64,000 bases of DNA. Origin: Pyxidicoccus parkwaysis. GTDB lineage: Bacteria > Myxococcota > Myxococcia > Myxococcales > Myxococcaceae. Position numbers and translations under genes: made by a program. Numbering within the stretch: the stretch's first letter is position 1; each line of letters starts with the position of its first letter. Positions 55,445-64,000 of the stretch are shown piece by piece. The DNA is taken from positions 11,825,001 through 11,889,000 of the forward strand of contig NZ_CP071090.1 in assembly GCF_017301735.1 (NCBI RefSeq), given 5' to 3'. The notes under the pieces were generated by a model that had not been told where the DNA came from, did not search any database, and was given only the letters and a program-made list of their open reading frames with translations.

Positions 55445-56437
55445 CTACCCCAGCCACTGCGGGTTCTGCACCGTGCCGTCGAAGTGGTGGCTCGTCTTGT
55501 ATTTCTCGAAGGCGCCATCCTTCGCCGCCTTCTCCGTCTTCGCCAGCAGCCCCTTCACCTGCGACTCCGACAGCGGCTTGAAGCCCCGCGCCACGGACAG
55601 CGCCTGTTCCAGCCGCTCCTGCGAGTCGATGCCGGTAATCACCACGCTCACCGGCAGCGACAGGCTGTAGCGCAGGCACTCGGGCGCCGACACCGTCTTG
55701 CTGTCGAGGATGAACGGGTCTCCCATGGGCTTCATCCCCAGCACGCCGATGCCCTCGCGCACCAGCACCGGCAGCACCTGCTTCTCGAAGCTGTCGTAGT
55801 GCGCGTCCATGACGTTGAGAGGCATCTGCACCGTGTCGAAGCGGAAGCCGTGCTGCTTCGCCGTCTCCAGCATCTTCAGGTGGATGGCCGGGGACTTGTG
55901 CCCCGTGAAGCCGAGGAAGCGCGCCTTGCCCGCCTTCTGCGCCTCCACCAGGGCTTCCATGGCTCCGCCCTTCGCGAAGGCCCGGTCCGGGTCATCCTCA
56001 CGGATGACCTCGTGGAGCTGCAGCAGGTCCACGTGGTCCGTCTGGAGCCGCTTCAGGGATTCATCAATCTGCTTCGCGGCCGTCTGCTTGTCGCGGCCGT
56101 CAATCTTGGTCATCAGGAAGGCCTTCGCGCGGTAGCCGTCGCGCAGCGCCTTGCCCATGCGCACTTCGCTCTGCCCGTCGTTGTAGTCCCAGCAGTTGTC
56201 GAGGAAGGTGATGCCACCGTCGAGCGCGCCCCGGATGAGGCGAAGGCTCTCCGCCTCGTCCTTCTGCTTGCCGATGTGGAACCCGCCCAGGCCGATGCAG
56301 GACACCTCCTGCCCGGTGCGGCCCAGCTTCCGGCGGGGCACGGTCTGCGTCTTGGCTGAGGACGGTGTCGCCGCGCTGGCGAGGCTCGGGGCCACCATCA
56401 GCGCGAGCGTCGCATCGAGGAACTCTCTTCGGTTCAT
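55445..56437 (-). CDS. Tat-type aldo/keto reductase
   Basis: 330 residues. The twin-arginine N-terminus MNRREFLDATLALMVAPSLASA suggests Tat export of a folded, NADPH-bound enzyme, which is unusual for the family. Core: GLGGFHIGKQ, FLDNCWDYNDGQSE (catalytic Asp and Tyr), MTKIDG (Lys), LLQLHEV (His). The C-terminal 'VITGIDSQERL' binds NADP. Convergent with the carboxypeptidase-regulatory lipoprotein (6 bases between ends). Confidence 0.86.
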   Translation of the reverse strand: MNRREFLDATLALMVAPSLASAATPSSAKTQTVPRRKLGRTGQEVSCIGLGGFHIGKQKDEAESLRLIRGALDGGITFLDNCWDYNDGQSEVRMGKALRDGYRAKAFLMTKIDGRDKQTAAKQIDESLKRLQTDHVDLLQLHEVIREDDPDRAFAKGGAMEALVEAQKAGKARFLGFTGHKSPAIHLKMLETAKQHGFRFDTVQMPLNVMDAHYDSFEKQVLPVLVREGIGVLGMKPMGDPFILDSKTVSAPECLRYSLSLPVSVVITGIDSQERLEQALSVARGFKPLSESQVKGLLAKTEKAAKDGAFEKYKTSHHFDGTVQNPQWLG

Positions 56438-56548
56438 GGGCCGGGCCTCCCGCCGCGCGGAAGGCGCCAGTGCCCTCCGCGAGCCGGAGGGAGGTTGCCC
56501 ACGGGAGAGGGCCCCCTCAACCCAAGGAGCCCGGGAGTGTGAAGCATC

Positions 56549-56792
56549 TCCCGCTCCCAGGCAGCGGCTCGGTGCTTCTGTCCGCCACCCTGCGGCGGCG
56601 CGCCCTGACCGCTGGCTCCCGGTAAGCGGCCCAGGGTTTCCCCGCTACCCATCGGCGGTGTCGCGCTCTGGCTGCTCTCAGGCAGCGGCTCAGGGCTTCT
56701 GTCCGCCGCCCATCGGCGGTGTCGCGCTCTGGCTGCTCCCAGGTAGCGGCTCAGGGCTTCTGTCCGCCACCCTGCTGCTGCGGCGCGCCCTG
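56549..56792. repeat. About four tandem 61-base copies of a gene's 3' end
   Basis: Units start at about 56549, 56611, 56671 and 56732, a period of 60-61 bases. The last unit (56732-56792) contains the final 13 codons and stop of the minus-strand gene at 56751. On the minus strand the copies keep related tails: QGAPQQQGGGQKP*, QSATPPMGGGQKP*, QSATPPMGSGE and QGAPPQGGGQK. The 61-base period shifts the frame each time. The units are less alike further away from the gene. Confidence 0.75.
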
Positions 56793-57530
56793 GCTCATGC
56801 GCTGGCGAATCAGTTCCTGAATCTGCTCGGGCGTCTTGCCCTGGAAGTCCTCGGGCTTGAGGCCGCCCATGGGAGGCGCCGCCGCGGCGCCGTCCACCTT
56901 CCGGTAGTCGGCGGGCACGGTGAAGAGCGCGTCGGGCTGCTTCCCCTCCTGGATGTTGGTGAGGTTGATTTCCATCTGTCCCCGGTCGGTGAGCGACTGC
57001 GCGCGCACGTAGGGGACCTCGGGCAGGTCCGTGGGCCGCCACACCTTCTGGTGCGTCACCTTGCCGTCCATGCCCGGCACCGAGCCCTCGTACACGTTGG
57101 TGGGGTGGCCGTTCACCTTCTCGGTGCCCGTCTTCTTGTAGCCCTGCTCCACGAGGCACGCGTCGTAGTCCTGCGTCTTCCCCATACAGGAGCCGGGGAG
57201 CTTCACGGGCAGCTCATCCAGGTTGCGCACCGACGCAAGCTTCTGCGCGTGCATCAGCGTGGTGCCCGTGCGCTTCTCGAAGTCGAACAGCACGGACATG
57301 GACAGGTCTGGGCTCTTGCCGCCCTGCGGAGCCGGCACCTGCGAGTCCATGCGGAGCATGCCCTTGCGCCCGTAGACGCGGCCCTTCATCTCCGGCGGCG
57401 CCTTCTGCCCGGGCTGGGGCAACGCCTTCGTGGTCGCATCCGCGGACCAGTCCGCGAGGGCGGGGGCGGCCACCAACAGCACGGCGACGGCAAGTCCGGA
57501 CAGCCTGTGACGCAGGGAGTGTGGGCTCAT
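56751..57530 (-). CDS. Secreted protein, DUF4412-like, unknown function
   Basis: 259 residues with a signal peptide (MSPHSLRHRLSGLAVAVLLVAAPALA). The mature part is beta-rich with GRVYGRKGMLRMD and KKTGTEKVNGHPTNVYEG, a pattern seen in the DUF4412 family of periplasmic, LolA-like proteins. A possible disulfide is CMGKTQDYDAC. The C-terminal Gln/Gly-rich tail is repeated in the DNA downstream. Exact role unknown. Confidence 0.65.
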   Translation of the reverse strand: MSPHSLRHRLSGLAVAVLLVAAPALADWSADATTKALPQPGQKAPPEMKGRVYGRKGMLRMDSQVPAPQGGKSPDLSMSVLFDFEKRTGTTLMHAQKLASVRNLDELPVKLPGSCMGKTQDYDACLVEQGYKKTGTEKVNGHPTNVYEGSVPGMDGKVTHQKVWRPTDLPEVPYVRAQSLTDRGQMEINLTNIQEGKQPDALFTVPADYRKVDGAAAAPPMGGLKPEDFQGKTPEQIQELIRQRMSQGAPQQQGGGQKP

Positions 57531-57596
57531 GCGGATACCTCAGTCCGCCGCCCGCGCCACTGTCAAACCGCTCCACGTCCGAGGCCGCGAAAGCGA

Positions 57597-57642
57597 ACGG
57601 CGCCGGCCCTTCGCGAGGACTCGCGGAAGAGCGCGGCGCCGT
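57597..57642 (-). terminator. Nested hairpin downstream of mreB, candidate terminator
   Basis: ACGGCGCCG (57597-57605) pairs with CGGCGCCGT (57634-57642), and the loop holds a second short stem, GCGAG-GA-CTCGC. It lies 27 bases after the mreB stop. No T-run; moderate evidence. Confidence 0.4.
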
Positions 57643-57668
57643 GGCCGTGAAGCACCGTGCTGAGCGCG

Positions 57669-58703
<1,035 letters not shown>

Positions 58704-58737
58704 ACGGGGGCGGAAACTTTCGGAGAGGCTGCGGAAT

Positions 58738-58758
58738 TTCCCTGACAGCGACAGGGAA
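58738..58758 (-). promoter_or_regulatory. Stem-loop in the mreB leader
   Basis: TTCCCTG (58738-58744) pairs with CAGGGAA (58752-58758) around a 7-base loop, in the 164-base gap before mreB. A protein-binding site or leader hairpin is possible. No clear ribosome site was seen before the mreB ATG. Confidence 0.3.
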
Positions 58759-58867
58759 GACGCGAGGGAAGGTACTACGCGCCGCAACACGGAGGAAGAA
58801 AAGCCGGAAGCTGCTTCCACTTCAGGTTGGACAGCAGTCGGCCAGCGGACGCGCGCCGCCCCGGCTC

Positions 58868-59419
58868 TCAGTGCAAGGAGGCGGACTCGGACTGTGCATG
58901 CTCGAAGCGGCGGGCCACCACCCCCGCCTCCTCCGGAGTCCCCTCGGGAAGCGCGCCCTCCGGCAATATTCCAGCCTCCTCGGCCTCCCGGTACTCGGGC
59001 GTGTGGCGCAGGGCCTCGCTGGTGACGTGGAGCAGGGCGTCCCGCACGGGCTCGAACAGCAGCGCGGTGAGGTACCAGGCAGGCGCGTAGTCCAGGCGGA
59101 TGAGGCCGTGCACGCTCCACCGGTGCGGCGAGTAGTCCCACGGGCAGCGGCCGAGCAGCTTCTTCAGCACCCAGCCCGTGCCGTACTCCGCCCCGAAGAT
59201 GAGGGCGGTGTAGGCCAGGGCGCGCAGGGGCCGGGGCAGGGGCTTGAGCCGGGCGGAGACCTCCTCCAGCGCCAGGGCCGTGCCTCCGTAGATGGGGTGC
59301 ATCCACAGGTAGGTGCGCGCGGTGGCGCTCCTGTCTCTCTTCAACGCCGAGCCGGCGCCCGTGAAGAGCACCTCCAACACCCACCCGGTACAGCCGTAGA
59401 GCAAGAATCGTGAAAGCAC
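58868..59419 (-). CDS. CmpB-type (putative ABC transporter type IV) membrane protein
   Basis: 183 residues, likely two to four transmembrane segments. The sequence MLSRFLLYGCTGWVLEVLFTG, 'LKKLLGRCPWDYSPHRWSVHGLIRLDYAPAW' and 'FGAEYGTGWV' resemble the PF06541 family, formerly called putative ABC transporter type IV, which appears not to be an ABC protein and has no known function. A charged, acidic tail follows. It lies upstream of mreB on the same strand. Confidence 0.7.
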   Translation of the reverse strand: MLSRFLLYGCTGWVLEVLFTGAGSALKRDRSATARTYLWMHPIYGGTALALEEVSARLKPLPRPLRALAYTALIFGAEYGTGWVLKKLLGRCPWDYSPHRWSVHGLIRLDYAPAWYLTALLFEPVRDALLHVTSEALRHTPEYREAEEAGILPEGALPEGTPEEAGVVARRFEHAQSESASLH

Positions 59420-59627
59420 ATCCAGAACCTAGGAATCCGAAGGAGGTTGAGGCAGTGGGTCGACGGGAAGCCCCTGGCCGGCCGCCGTCGAGATGGGACT
59501 CTGAGTCGGGGATGGTGTGCTCCAGTGGACGCGAGCCCTGTCCGGAGGGGCAGGGGAGCGACACGGACCTACAACGGGTGCAGGAGGCCTTTACTCGCCG
59601 GAGGTCCGCGTAATAACTGGAGGAAGG

Positions 59628-60152
59628 ATGCGTGCACTTGGCCACAGCTCGCGGAGGAGGGACGCCGGAGCGCGGTGGCCGTGGCTCGTCCTGTGGGTTG
59701 GCGCGCTCCTGCTCTTCGGGGTCGTCCTCGGGGGCGGGGCGCTCGGGGAGGCTGCCGCGGCGCCGGTGGCCCGTCTTACGGTGGCGGGGTCCGTCGCCGT
59801 CCAGGATGCCGCCAGGGGCACGGGTACGCACGGGCTCCGTGGCGTCACCGAATCCCCACCGTTCCAGCCCGCGAGTGTGCGCTTCCATGGTGCGGGCTTC
59901 GACACCTGGGCCTCGTGCGAGGGCGGGCCGTCCCTCATCCCCGCTCAGCCGAGCTGGGGCCCGGTGCGCGGGCGCTTCCCGCCGTCTCCCTTCGCGTTGC
60001 CGCGCTGGAGCCGGGCGCGGCGCGAGCCCTCGGATACGGCCATCTCCCGTCGGGTGCGCTACCCGGCGGCGTCGGTGTCCGCGCGCGGCGGCCTCGCGGA
60101 CCAGCCGCCCGTCGTCACGCGGCCGCTGCGCGGTCCTCCCGCGCTGGGCTGA
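59628..60152 (+). CDS. Hypothetical exported/membrane-anchored protein
   Basis: 174 residues from ATG 59628 with GGAGGAAGG directly upstream, an excellent ribosome site. After a basic N-terminus (RALGHSSRRRDAGARWP) comes one hydrophobic segment, LVLWVGALLLFGVVLGGGALG, then a Pro/Arg/Ser-rich soluble part without recognisable domains. It may be cut after the hydrophobic segment (AAAAP) and released. Nothing more can be said. Confidence 0.55.
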   Translation: MRALGHSSRRRDAGARWPWLVLWVGALLLFGVVLGGGALGEAAAAPVARLTVAGSVAVQDAARGTGTHGLRGVTESPPFQPASVRFHGAGFDTWASCEGGPSLIPAQPSWGPVRGRFPPSPFALPRWSRARREPSDTAISRRVRYPAASVSARGGLADQPPVVTRPLRGPPALG

Positions 60153-60495
60153 GGTGAGGCTTCGCTCCCTCTGAGGGCGCGGCGTCTCCCCCCACCTTCC
60201 GGGTGTCACGTTCATGACCGCGCCGAGCGGGCGCGTCCTTCCGAGCGTTCTCTCGGGGCCGTACAGGAATCAGCGCTCCCCGGACCCAGCCATGTGCCCC
60301 TGAGACACCCTCCGCGTGACGGTGTCAGCGGGCTTCGCCCAGACGTCCTCACGAAGCCGTCCCCGTGACGGAGCCGTGCGGGCCCTTCCCTCCAGTGTGC
60401 CCCCGGGGGTCGTCCACGTGACGTTCCCTCCCACGGGCCCCTGGTCTTCATCCCCAGCTGCTTGTACGCGCCCATCGAGGCGCGGAGGTGTCTTG
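60153..60495. other. 343-base region without a credible gene
   Basis: No ORF with a plausible start and composition. A GACACC (60304-60309) and GGTGTC (60321-60326) pair could form a small hairpin, perhaps ending the upstream transcript. The antiporter promoter should lie in the right half, but I see no clear -35/-10. Confidence 0.3.
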
Positions 60496-62598
60496 ATGCA
60501 CGGAGCCCACGAGGTCCTCCAGGCCATCGCCATCGTCCTGTGCGTGGCGGCGGTCACCACCGTCCTGTTCCAGAAGCTGCGCCAGCCCGTCGTCCTCGGC
60601 TACATCCTCGCCGGCCTCGTCGTCGGCCCGTATCTGCCCATCCCCCTGGTGGCCAACTCCGAGGTGGTGACGACGCTCTCGGAGCTGGGCGTCATCCTGC
60701 TGATGTTCTCGCTCGGGCTGGAGTTCAGCCTGCGCAAGCTGTTCGCCGTGGGCTTCACGGCGGGCCTCACCGCCGTCATCCAATGCGCCATCATGATTTG
60801 GCTCGGCTTCGTGGTGGGCCGCGCCTTCGGGTGGACGTCGCGCGAGAGCATCTTCACCGGTGCGCTCATCGCCATCTCCAGCACCACCATCATCGCCAAG
60901 GCCTTCGACGAGCAGGGCATCAAGGGCCGCCTGCGCGAATTGGTGGTGGGCGTGCTCATCGTCGAGGACCTCATCGCCGTGGTGTTGATGGCCACGCTGA
61001 CGGCCATCTCCAACGGCGCGGGCCTGTCCATGGGCGCGCTCGCGCTGACGACGGGCCGGCTGGTGGCGTTCCTCGTGGGGCTCGTGGTGGTGGGGCTCTT
61101 CATCATCCCCCGCGCGGTGCGCGCCGTCGTCCGGCTCAACCGGCCGGAGACGACGCTGGTGGCCAGCGTGGGCATCTGCTTCGCGGTGGCGCTGCTGGCG
61201 CTGTCCTTCGGCTACTCGGTGGCGCTGGGCGCGTTCCTCGCGGGCTCGCTGGTGGCGGAGTCCGGCGAGGAGAAAGTGGTGGAGCACCTCGTGCAGCCGG
61301 TGCGCGACATGTTCGCGGCCATCTTCTTCGTGTCGGTGGGCATGCTCATCGACCCGGCGCTGGTGGCGAAGTACTGGGCGGCCATCCTGGTGCTCACCGT
61401 CGTCGTCATCCTCGGGAAGATTCTCGGCGTCACGCTGGGCGCGTTCCTCACCGGCAACGGCACGCGCACGTCCGTGCAGGCGGGCATGAGCCTGGCGCAG
61501 ATTGGCGAGTTCTCCTTCATCATCGCGGGCCTTGGCCTGTCGCTGAAGGCCACGGGCGAGTTCCTCTACCCGGTGGCGGTGGCCGTCTCCGCGATTACGA
61601 CGCTCACCACGCCCATGCTCATCAAGGTGTCCGGCCCGGTGGCGTCGTGGGTGGACCGCAAGCTGCCCAAGCCCCTCCAGACGTTCGCCACGCTGTACGG
61701 CACCTGGGTGGAGCAACTGCGAGAGGCGCCACCGAGCAAGACACGGGGCGCGGTGGTGCGGCGAACCGTGGTGCTGTTGCTGGTGGACGCGGCGGTGCTC
61801 GTGCTGCTGGTGATTGGCACGTCGCTGGCGGCGGGGAAGGTGTCCGCCTTCGTGGAGGAGCGCACGGGGCTCAGCCGGGAGCTGGCGAACTACCTCATCA
61901 TCGCGGCGGACACCGTGCTCGCCGCGCCGTTCATCGTGGGCATCTTCACGCTGGCGCGGAGGCTCGGCACGTTGCTGGCGGAGGCCGCGCTCCCACCGAG
62001 GACGGATGGGAAGGTGGACCTGGCGGCGGCGCCTCGCAAGCTGCTGATTGTCACGCTGCGGGTGGTGACGATTCTGCTCATCGGCGTGCCGGTGGTGGCG
62101 ATTACGCAGCCGTTCCTCCGGGGCGCGACGGGACCGCTCATCATCCTCGCGCTGCTGGTGTCGCTCGGCGTTGCCTTCTGGCGCGGGGCCACCAACCTGC
62201 ACGGACACGTGCGCGCGGGAGCGCAGGTGGTGGTGGCCGCGCTGGCCGCGCAGTCCCACTCGAAGGAGCCGGGGGCGGAGGAGCACGCGCTGGATGACGT
62301 CCCCAAGCTGCTGCCCGGCCTGGGCGAGCCGGTGCCCGTGCGACTGGAGGACAAGAGTCCCGCGGTGGGCCGGACGCTGGCGCAGCTGAACCTGCGCGGG
62401 CTGACGGGGGCGACGGTGCTCGCCATCCAACGCGGGGAGGAGAGCGTGTCCGTGCCCACCGCGCAGGAGGTGCTGCGCGCCGGTGACGTGCTCGCGCTGA
62501 CGGGCACGCACGAGGCGGTGGAGGCGGCGAAGGGGCTGCTCACGGGTGACACACCCCAGCCGCCCATCCATGGCGAGCCCGCGGGCGCGCATGCCTGA
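60496..62598 (+). CDS. CPA2-type cation:proton antiporter with C-terminal TrkA-C domain (KefB-like)
   Basis: 700 residues. About 12 transmembrane segments to residue 395 (QPVVLGYILAGLVVGPYLP, LGVILLMFSLGLEFSL). The core motif is SSTTIIAKAFDE and VEDLIAVVLM holds the Asp of the ion site. Then a second set of three or four hydrophobic segments (about 420-570), and a TrkA_C ligand-binding domain at 610-690. No TrkA_N (Rossmann) domain is present, so it is not typical KefB. Exports K+ or Na+ for protons in the inner membrane. GGAGG lies 8 bases before ATG 60496. Confidence 0.88.
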   Translation: MHGAHEVLQAIAIVLCVAAVTTVLFQKLRQPVVLGYILAGLVVGPYLPIPLVANSEVVTTLSELGVILLMFSLGLEFSLRKLFAVGFTAGLTAVIQCAIMIWLGFVVGRAFGWTSRESIFTGALIAISSTTIIAKAFDEQGIKGRLRELVVGVLIVEDLIAVVLMATLTAISNGAGLSMGALALTTGRLVAFLVGLVVVGLFIIPRAVRAVVRLNRPETTLVASVGICFAVALLALSFGYSVALGAFLAGSLVAESGEEKVVEHLVQPVRDMFAAIFFVSVGMLIDPALVAKYWAAILVLTVVVILGKILGVTLGAFLTGNGTRTSVQAGMSLAQIGEFSFIIAGLGLSLKATGEFLYPVAVAVSAITTLTTPMLIKVSGPVASWVDRKLPKPLQTFATLYGTWVEQLREAPPSKTRGAVVRRTVVLLLVDAAVLVLLVIGTSLAAGKVSAFVEERTGLSRELANYLIIAADTVLAAPFIVGIFTLARRLGTLLAEAALPPRTDGKVDLAAAPRKLLIVTLRVVTILLIGVPVVAITQPFLRGATGPLIILALLVSLGVAFWRGATNLHGHVRAGAQVVVAALAAQSHSKEPGAEEHALDDVPKLLPGLGEPVPVRLEDKSPAVGRTLAQLNLRGLTGATVLAIQRGEESVSVPTAQEVLRAGDVLALTGTHEAVEAAKGLLTGDTPQPPIHGEPAGAHA

Positions 62599-62608
62599 GA
62601 AGCGGGAG

Positions 62609-62637
62609 GGCCCTGCTCCCTTCGTGCGAGCAGGGCC
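62609..62637. terminator. Bidirectional terminator between convergent genes
   Basis: GGCCCTGCTC (62609-62618) pairs perfectly with GAGCAGGGCC (62628-62637) around a 9-base loop. It lies 10 bases after the antiporter stop codon and 61 bases from the convergent glycosyltransferase end. Good stem, weak T-tract on each side. Confidence 0.6.
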
Positions 62638-62698
62638 TTCAGCACGGGGAGGGGGACGGGCCGTCTCGTCAGGCCCGGCCCTCCGGCGGCATGCGACG

Positions 62699-63418
62699 TC
62701 AGCGCTTCACGGCGTACTTGAAGATGACGTAGAGGGCGCGCACGCCGTCCTTCCAGCCAATCTTCTTGCCCTCTTCGTAGGTGCGCCCGTGGTAGCTGAT
62801 GGGCACCTCGAAGACGCGCCAGTTGCCGCGGGCCACCTTGGCCGTGACTTCCGGCTCGAAGCCGAAGCGCTCCTCCTCCACGTCGAGCGAGCGCAGCACC
62901 TCGGCGCGGAAGGCCTTGTAGCAGGTCTCCATGTCGGTGAGGTTCAGCCCGCTCGTCATGTTGGAGAGCGTGGTGAGCGTCTTGTTCATCACCGTGTGCC
63001 AGAAGTACAGCACCCGCCGCGGCGTCCCCGTGAAGCGGCTGCCGAAGACGACGTCCGCGTCCCCGTCGAGGATGGGCTGGATGACCTTGGGGATGTCGCG
63101 CGGGTCGTACTCCAGGTCCGCGTCCTGGACGATGACGATGTCCCCGGTGGACTCCGCGAAGCCCCGGCGCAGCGCGGCGCCCTTGCCCTGGTTCGTCTCC
63201 TGGAAGAGCACCCGCACCTCGTTGCGGTTGCGCGGCGTGCCCCCCAGGAGCGCCACACCCTGCTCGGACAGCTGGCGGAGGAACTCGCGGCTGCCGTCCT
63301 TGGAGCAGTCGTCGATGAGGACCAGCTCCTTCGGGAAGTCGACGGCGATGCAGCGGCGCAGCAGCTCCGCGAGGGTGGGAATCTCGTTGTAGACGGGGAT
63401 GACGAGCGACACGAGCAT
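62699..63418 (-). CDS. Family 2 glycosyltransferase (dolichol-phosphate mannosyltransferase-like)
   Basis: 239 residues from ATG 63418. GT-A fold: MLVSLVIPVYNEIPTLAELL, ELVLIDDCSKDGS and the metal motif VQDADLEYDP (DxD-like). 'GSRFTGTPRRVLYFWHTVMNKTLTTLSN' and 'DMETCYKAFR' resemble the DPM1/ArnC group, which moves sugars to polyprenyl phosphate at the inner membrane. There is no C-terminal membrane segment, so it is peripheral. Divergent from a histidine kinase gene. Confidence 0.9.
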   Translation of the reverse strand: MLVSLVIPVYNEIPTLAELLRRCIAVDFPKELVLIDDCSKDGSREFLRQLSEQGVALLGGTPRNRNEVRVLFQETNQGKGAALRRGFAESTGDIVIVQDADLEYDPRDIPKVIQPILDGDADVVFGSRFTGTPRRVLYFWHTVMNKTLTTLSNMTSGLNLTDMETCYKAFRAEVLRSLDVEEERFGFEPEVTAKVARGNWRVFEVPISYHGRTYEEGKKIGWKDGVRALYVIFKYAVKR

Positions 63419-63568
63419 GGCGGCTCGCGCCTCTACCCCATTTCCCCGCCGGGGGCGAATGTCCAGCAGCCACCGGGTGGCGACTGGGTGGGAGTGACGC
63501 TCCTTGCCCGGTTTGCATGAAATGCACTGATGCCTGCGGAGAGGGGGCCAGGGGGGTCCTCCGTCCGC

Positions 63569-64000
63569 ATGGCCAGCGCGGAGCGCGCCATGAATGACCC
63601 GATGGGACACGCGGGGCAGGGAGTGCTGACCGCGCAGGCCCTGCCAGGGGCCATGGAGGGACTGGCGGGAGGGCTGAGGGAGCTGCTCTACGGTGCCTGG
63701 TTCATGCCGCACGGGCACTGCTACCTGTGGCGGCCGGACCTGGTGGCGCTGCACGTGCTGTCGGACGTGCTCACCGGGGCCGCGTACCTCTTCATCTCCG
63801 TGTCGCTGTACAGGCTGGTGCGGCGGCTGCGGCTGCCCTTCGGGGGGATGATTCTCTCCTTCGGTGTCTTCATCGGTGCGTGTGGGCTGACGCACCTGAT
63901 GGAGGTGTGGAACGTGTGGAACTCCGCCTACTGGCTGGCGGGGGGCGTGAAGGGGGTGACGGCGGTGGCGTCGGTGGCCACGGGCGTGTACCTGCTGCCC
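63569..64000 (+). CDS. Partial histidine kinase with ethylene-receptor-like N-terminus
   Basis: 144 residues are visible; the frame runs open past the window's end. An unusual 45-residue lead precedes three transmembrane segments. The layout matches the ETR1 ethylene-binding domain: Asp in LSDVLTGAAY (ETR1 Asp25), Tyr 7 further on (Tyr32), and Cys plus His four apart in IGACGLTHL (Cys65 and His69, which hold Cu(I)), with Ile three before the Cys (Ile62). ETR1 Pro36 is Ser here. The kinase part is expected after the edge. Starts could be 63569 or 63590. Confidence 0.7.
   Translation, partial: MASAERAMNDPMGHAGQGVLTAQALPGAMEGLAGGLRELLYGAWFMPHGHCYLWRPDLVALHVLSDVLTGAAYLFISVSLYRLVRRLRLPFGGMILSFGVFIGACGLTHLMEVWNVWNSAYWLAGGVKGVTAVASVATGVYLLP

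Noticed and set aside
56434..57159. 241-codon frame covering the 61-base repeats
   Set aside because: It is an out-of-frame shadow of the DUF4412-like gene and repeats. It helped to spot the repeats but is not a gene.
60448..62592. 714-codon frame opposite the antiporter
   Set aside because: His/Arg-rich composition; the plus strand encodes a convincing CPA2 antiporter.

Overview
The window is high-GC DNA packed with genes at short spacing, many of them overlapping by ATGA or GTGA. Several families are typical of, or restricted to, myxobacteria: a TIGR02265/DUF2378 protein, a SitA6/SitI6-type toxin and immunity pair, a lipoprotein with NGLS repeats, many lipobox proteins and a pseudokinase. 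I infer a chromosome of the Myxococcaceae (Myxococcus, Corallococcus or Pyxidicoccus type). I saw no rRNA, tRNA, CRISPR array, transposase, phage gene or replication origin.

Left third (1-26 kb). A minus-strand group holds a partial lipoprotein, panD and an LEA-2 lipoprotein. A plus-strand set follows: secreted alpha/beta hydrolase, NatA-like ATPase, NatB-like permease, then DUF2378 and DUF2804 proteins. Next come a minus-strand lipoprotein, a pepN-aldolase operon and a small HExxH protein, then a MASE1-type histidine kinase, an NlpC/P60-like secreted protein and a GT51 transglycosylase. An APC permease, a ZIP transporter, an archaemetzincin and a lipoprotein/outer-membrane protein pair follow. 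A three-gene overlapping operon encodes a MarR regulator, a ClC-CBS channel and an MprF-like aminoacyl-lipid synthase.

Middle (26-44 kb). An operon encodes a di-haem peroxidase, a Tat-type metallophosphoesterase and a c-type cytochrome whose 3' tail is duplicated after its stop codon. Beside it lies the SitA6/SitI6-like pair, which would serve kin discrimination by outer membrane exchange. Then come a metalloprotease lipoprotein, a four-gene MacAB-like export operon, a flavoprotein monooxygenase, an acyltransferase, an NmrA/SnoaL pair divergent from an AraC regulator, and a Ser/Thr pseudokinase.

Right third (44-64 kb). This part is rich in secreted hydrolases: an M28 peptidase, a prolyl oligopeptidase and an M10-like metalloprotease. 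It also holds the NGLS-repeat lipoprotein, a GST, a carboxypeptidase-regulatory-domain lipoprotein and a Tat-type aldo/keto reductase. A secreted protein here has its 3' end copied about four times in a 61-bp tandem array. Then come mreB, a CmpB-like membrane protein, a CPA2 antiporter and a family 2 glycosyltransferase. The window ends in a histidine kinase whose N-terminus resembles the ethylene-binding domain of plant ETR1.
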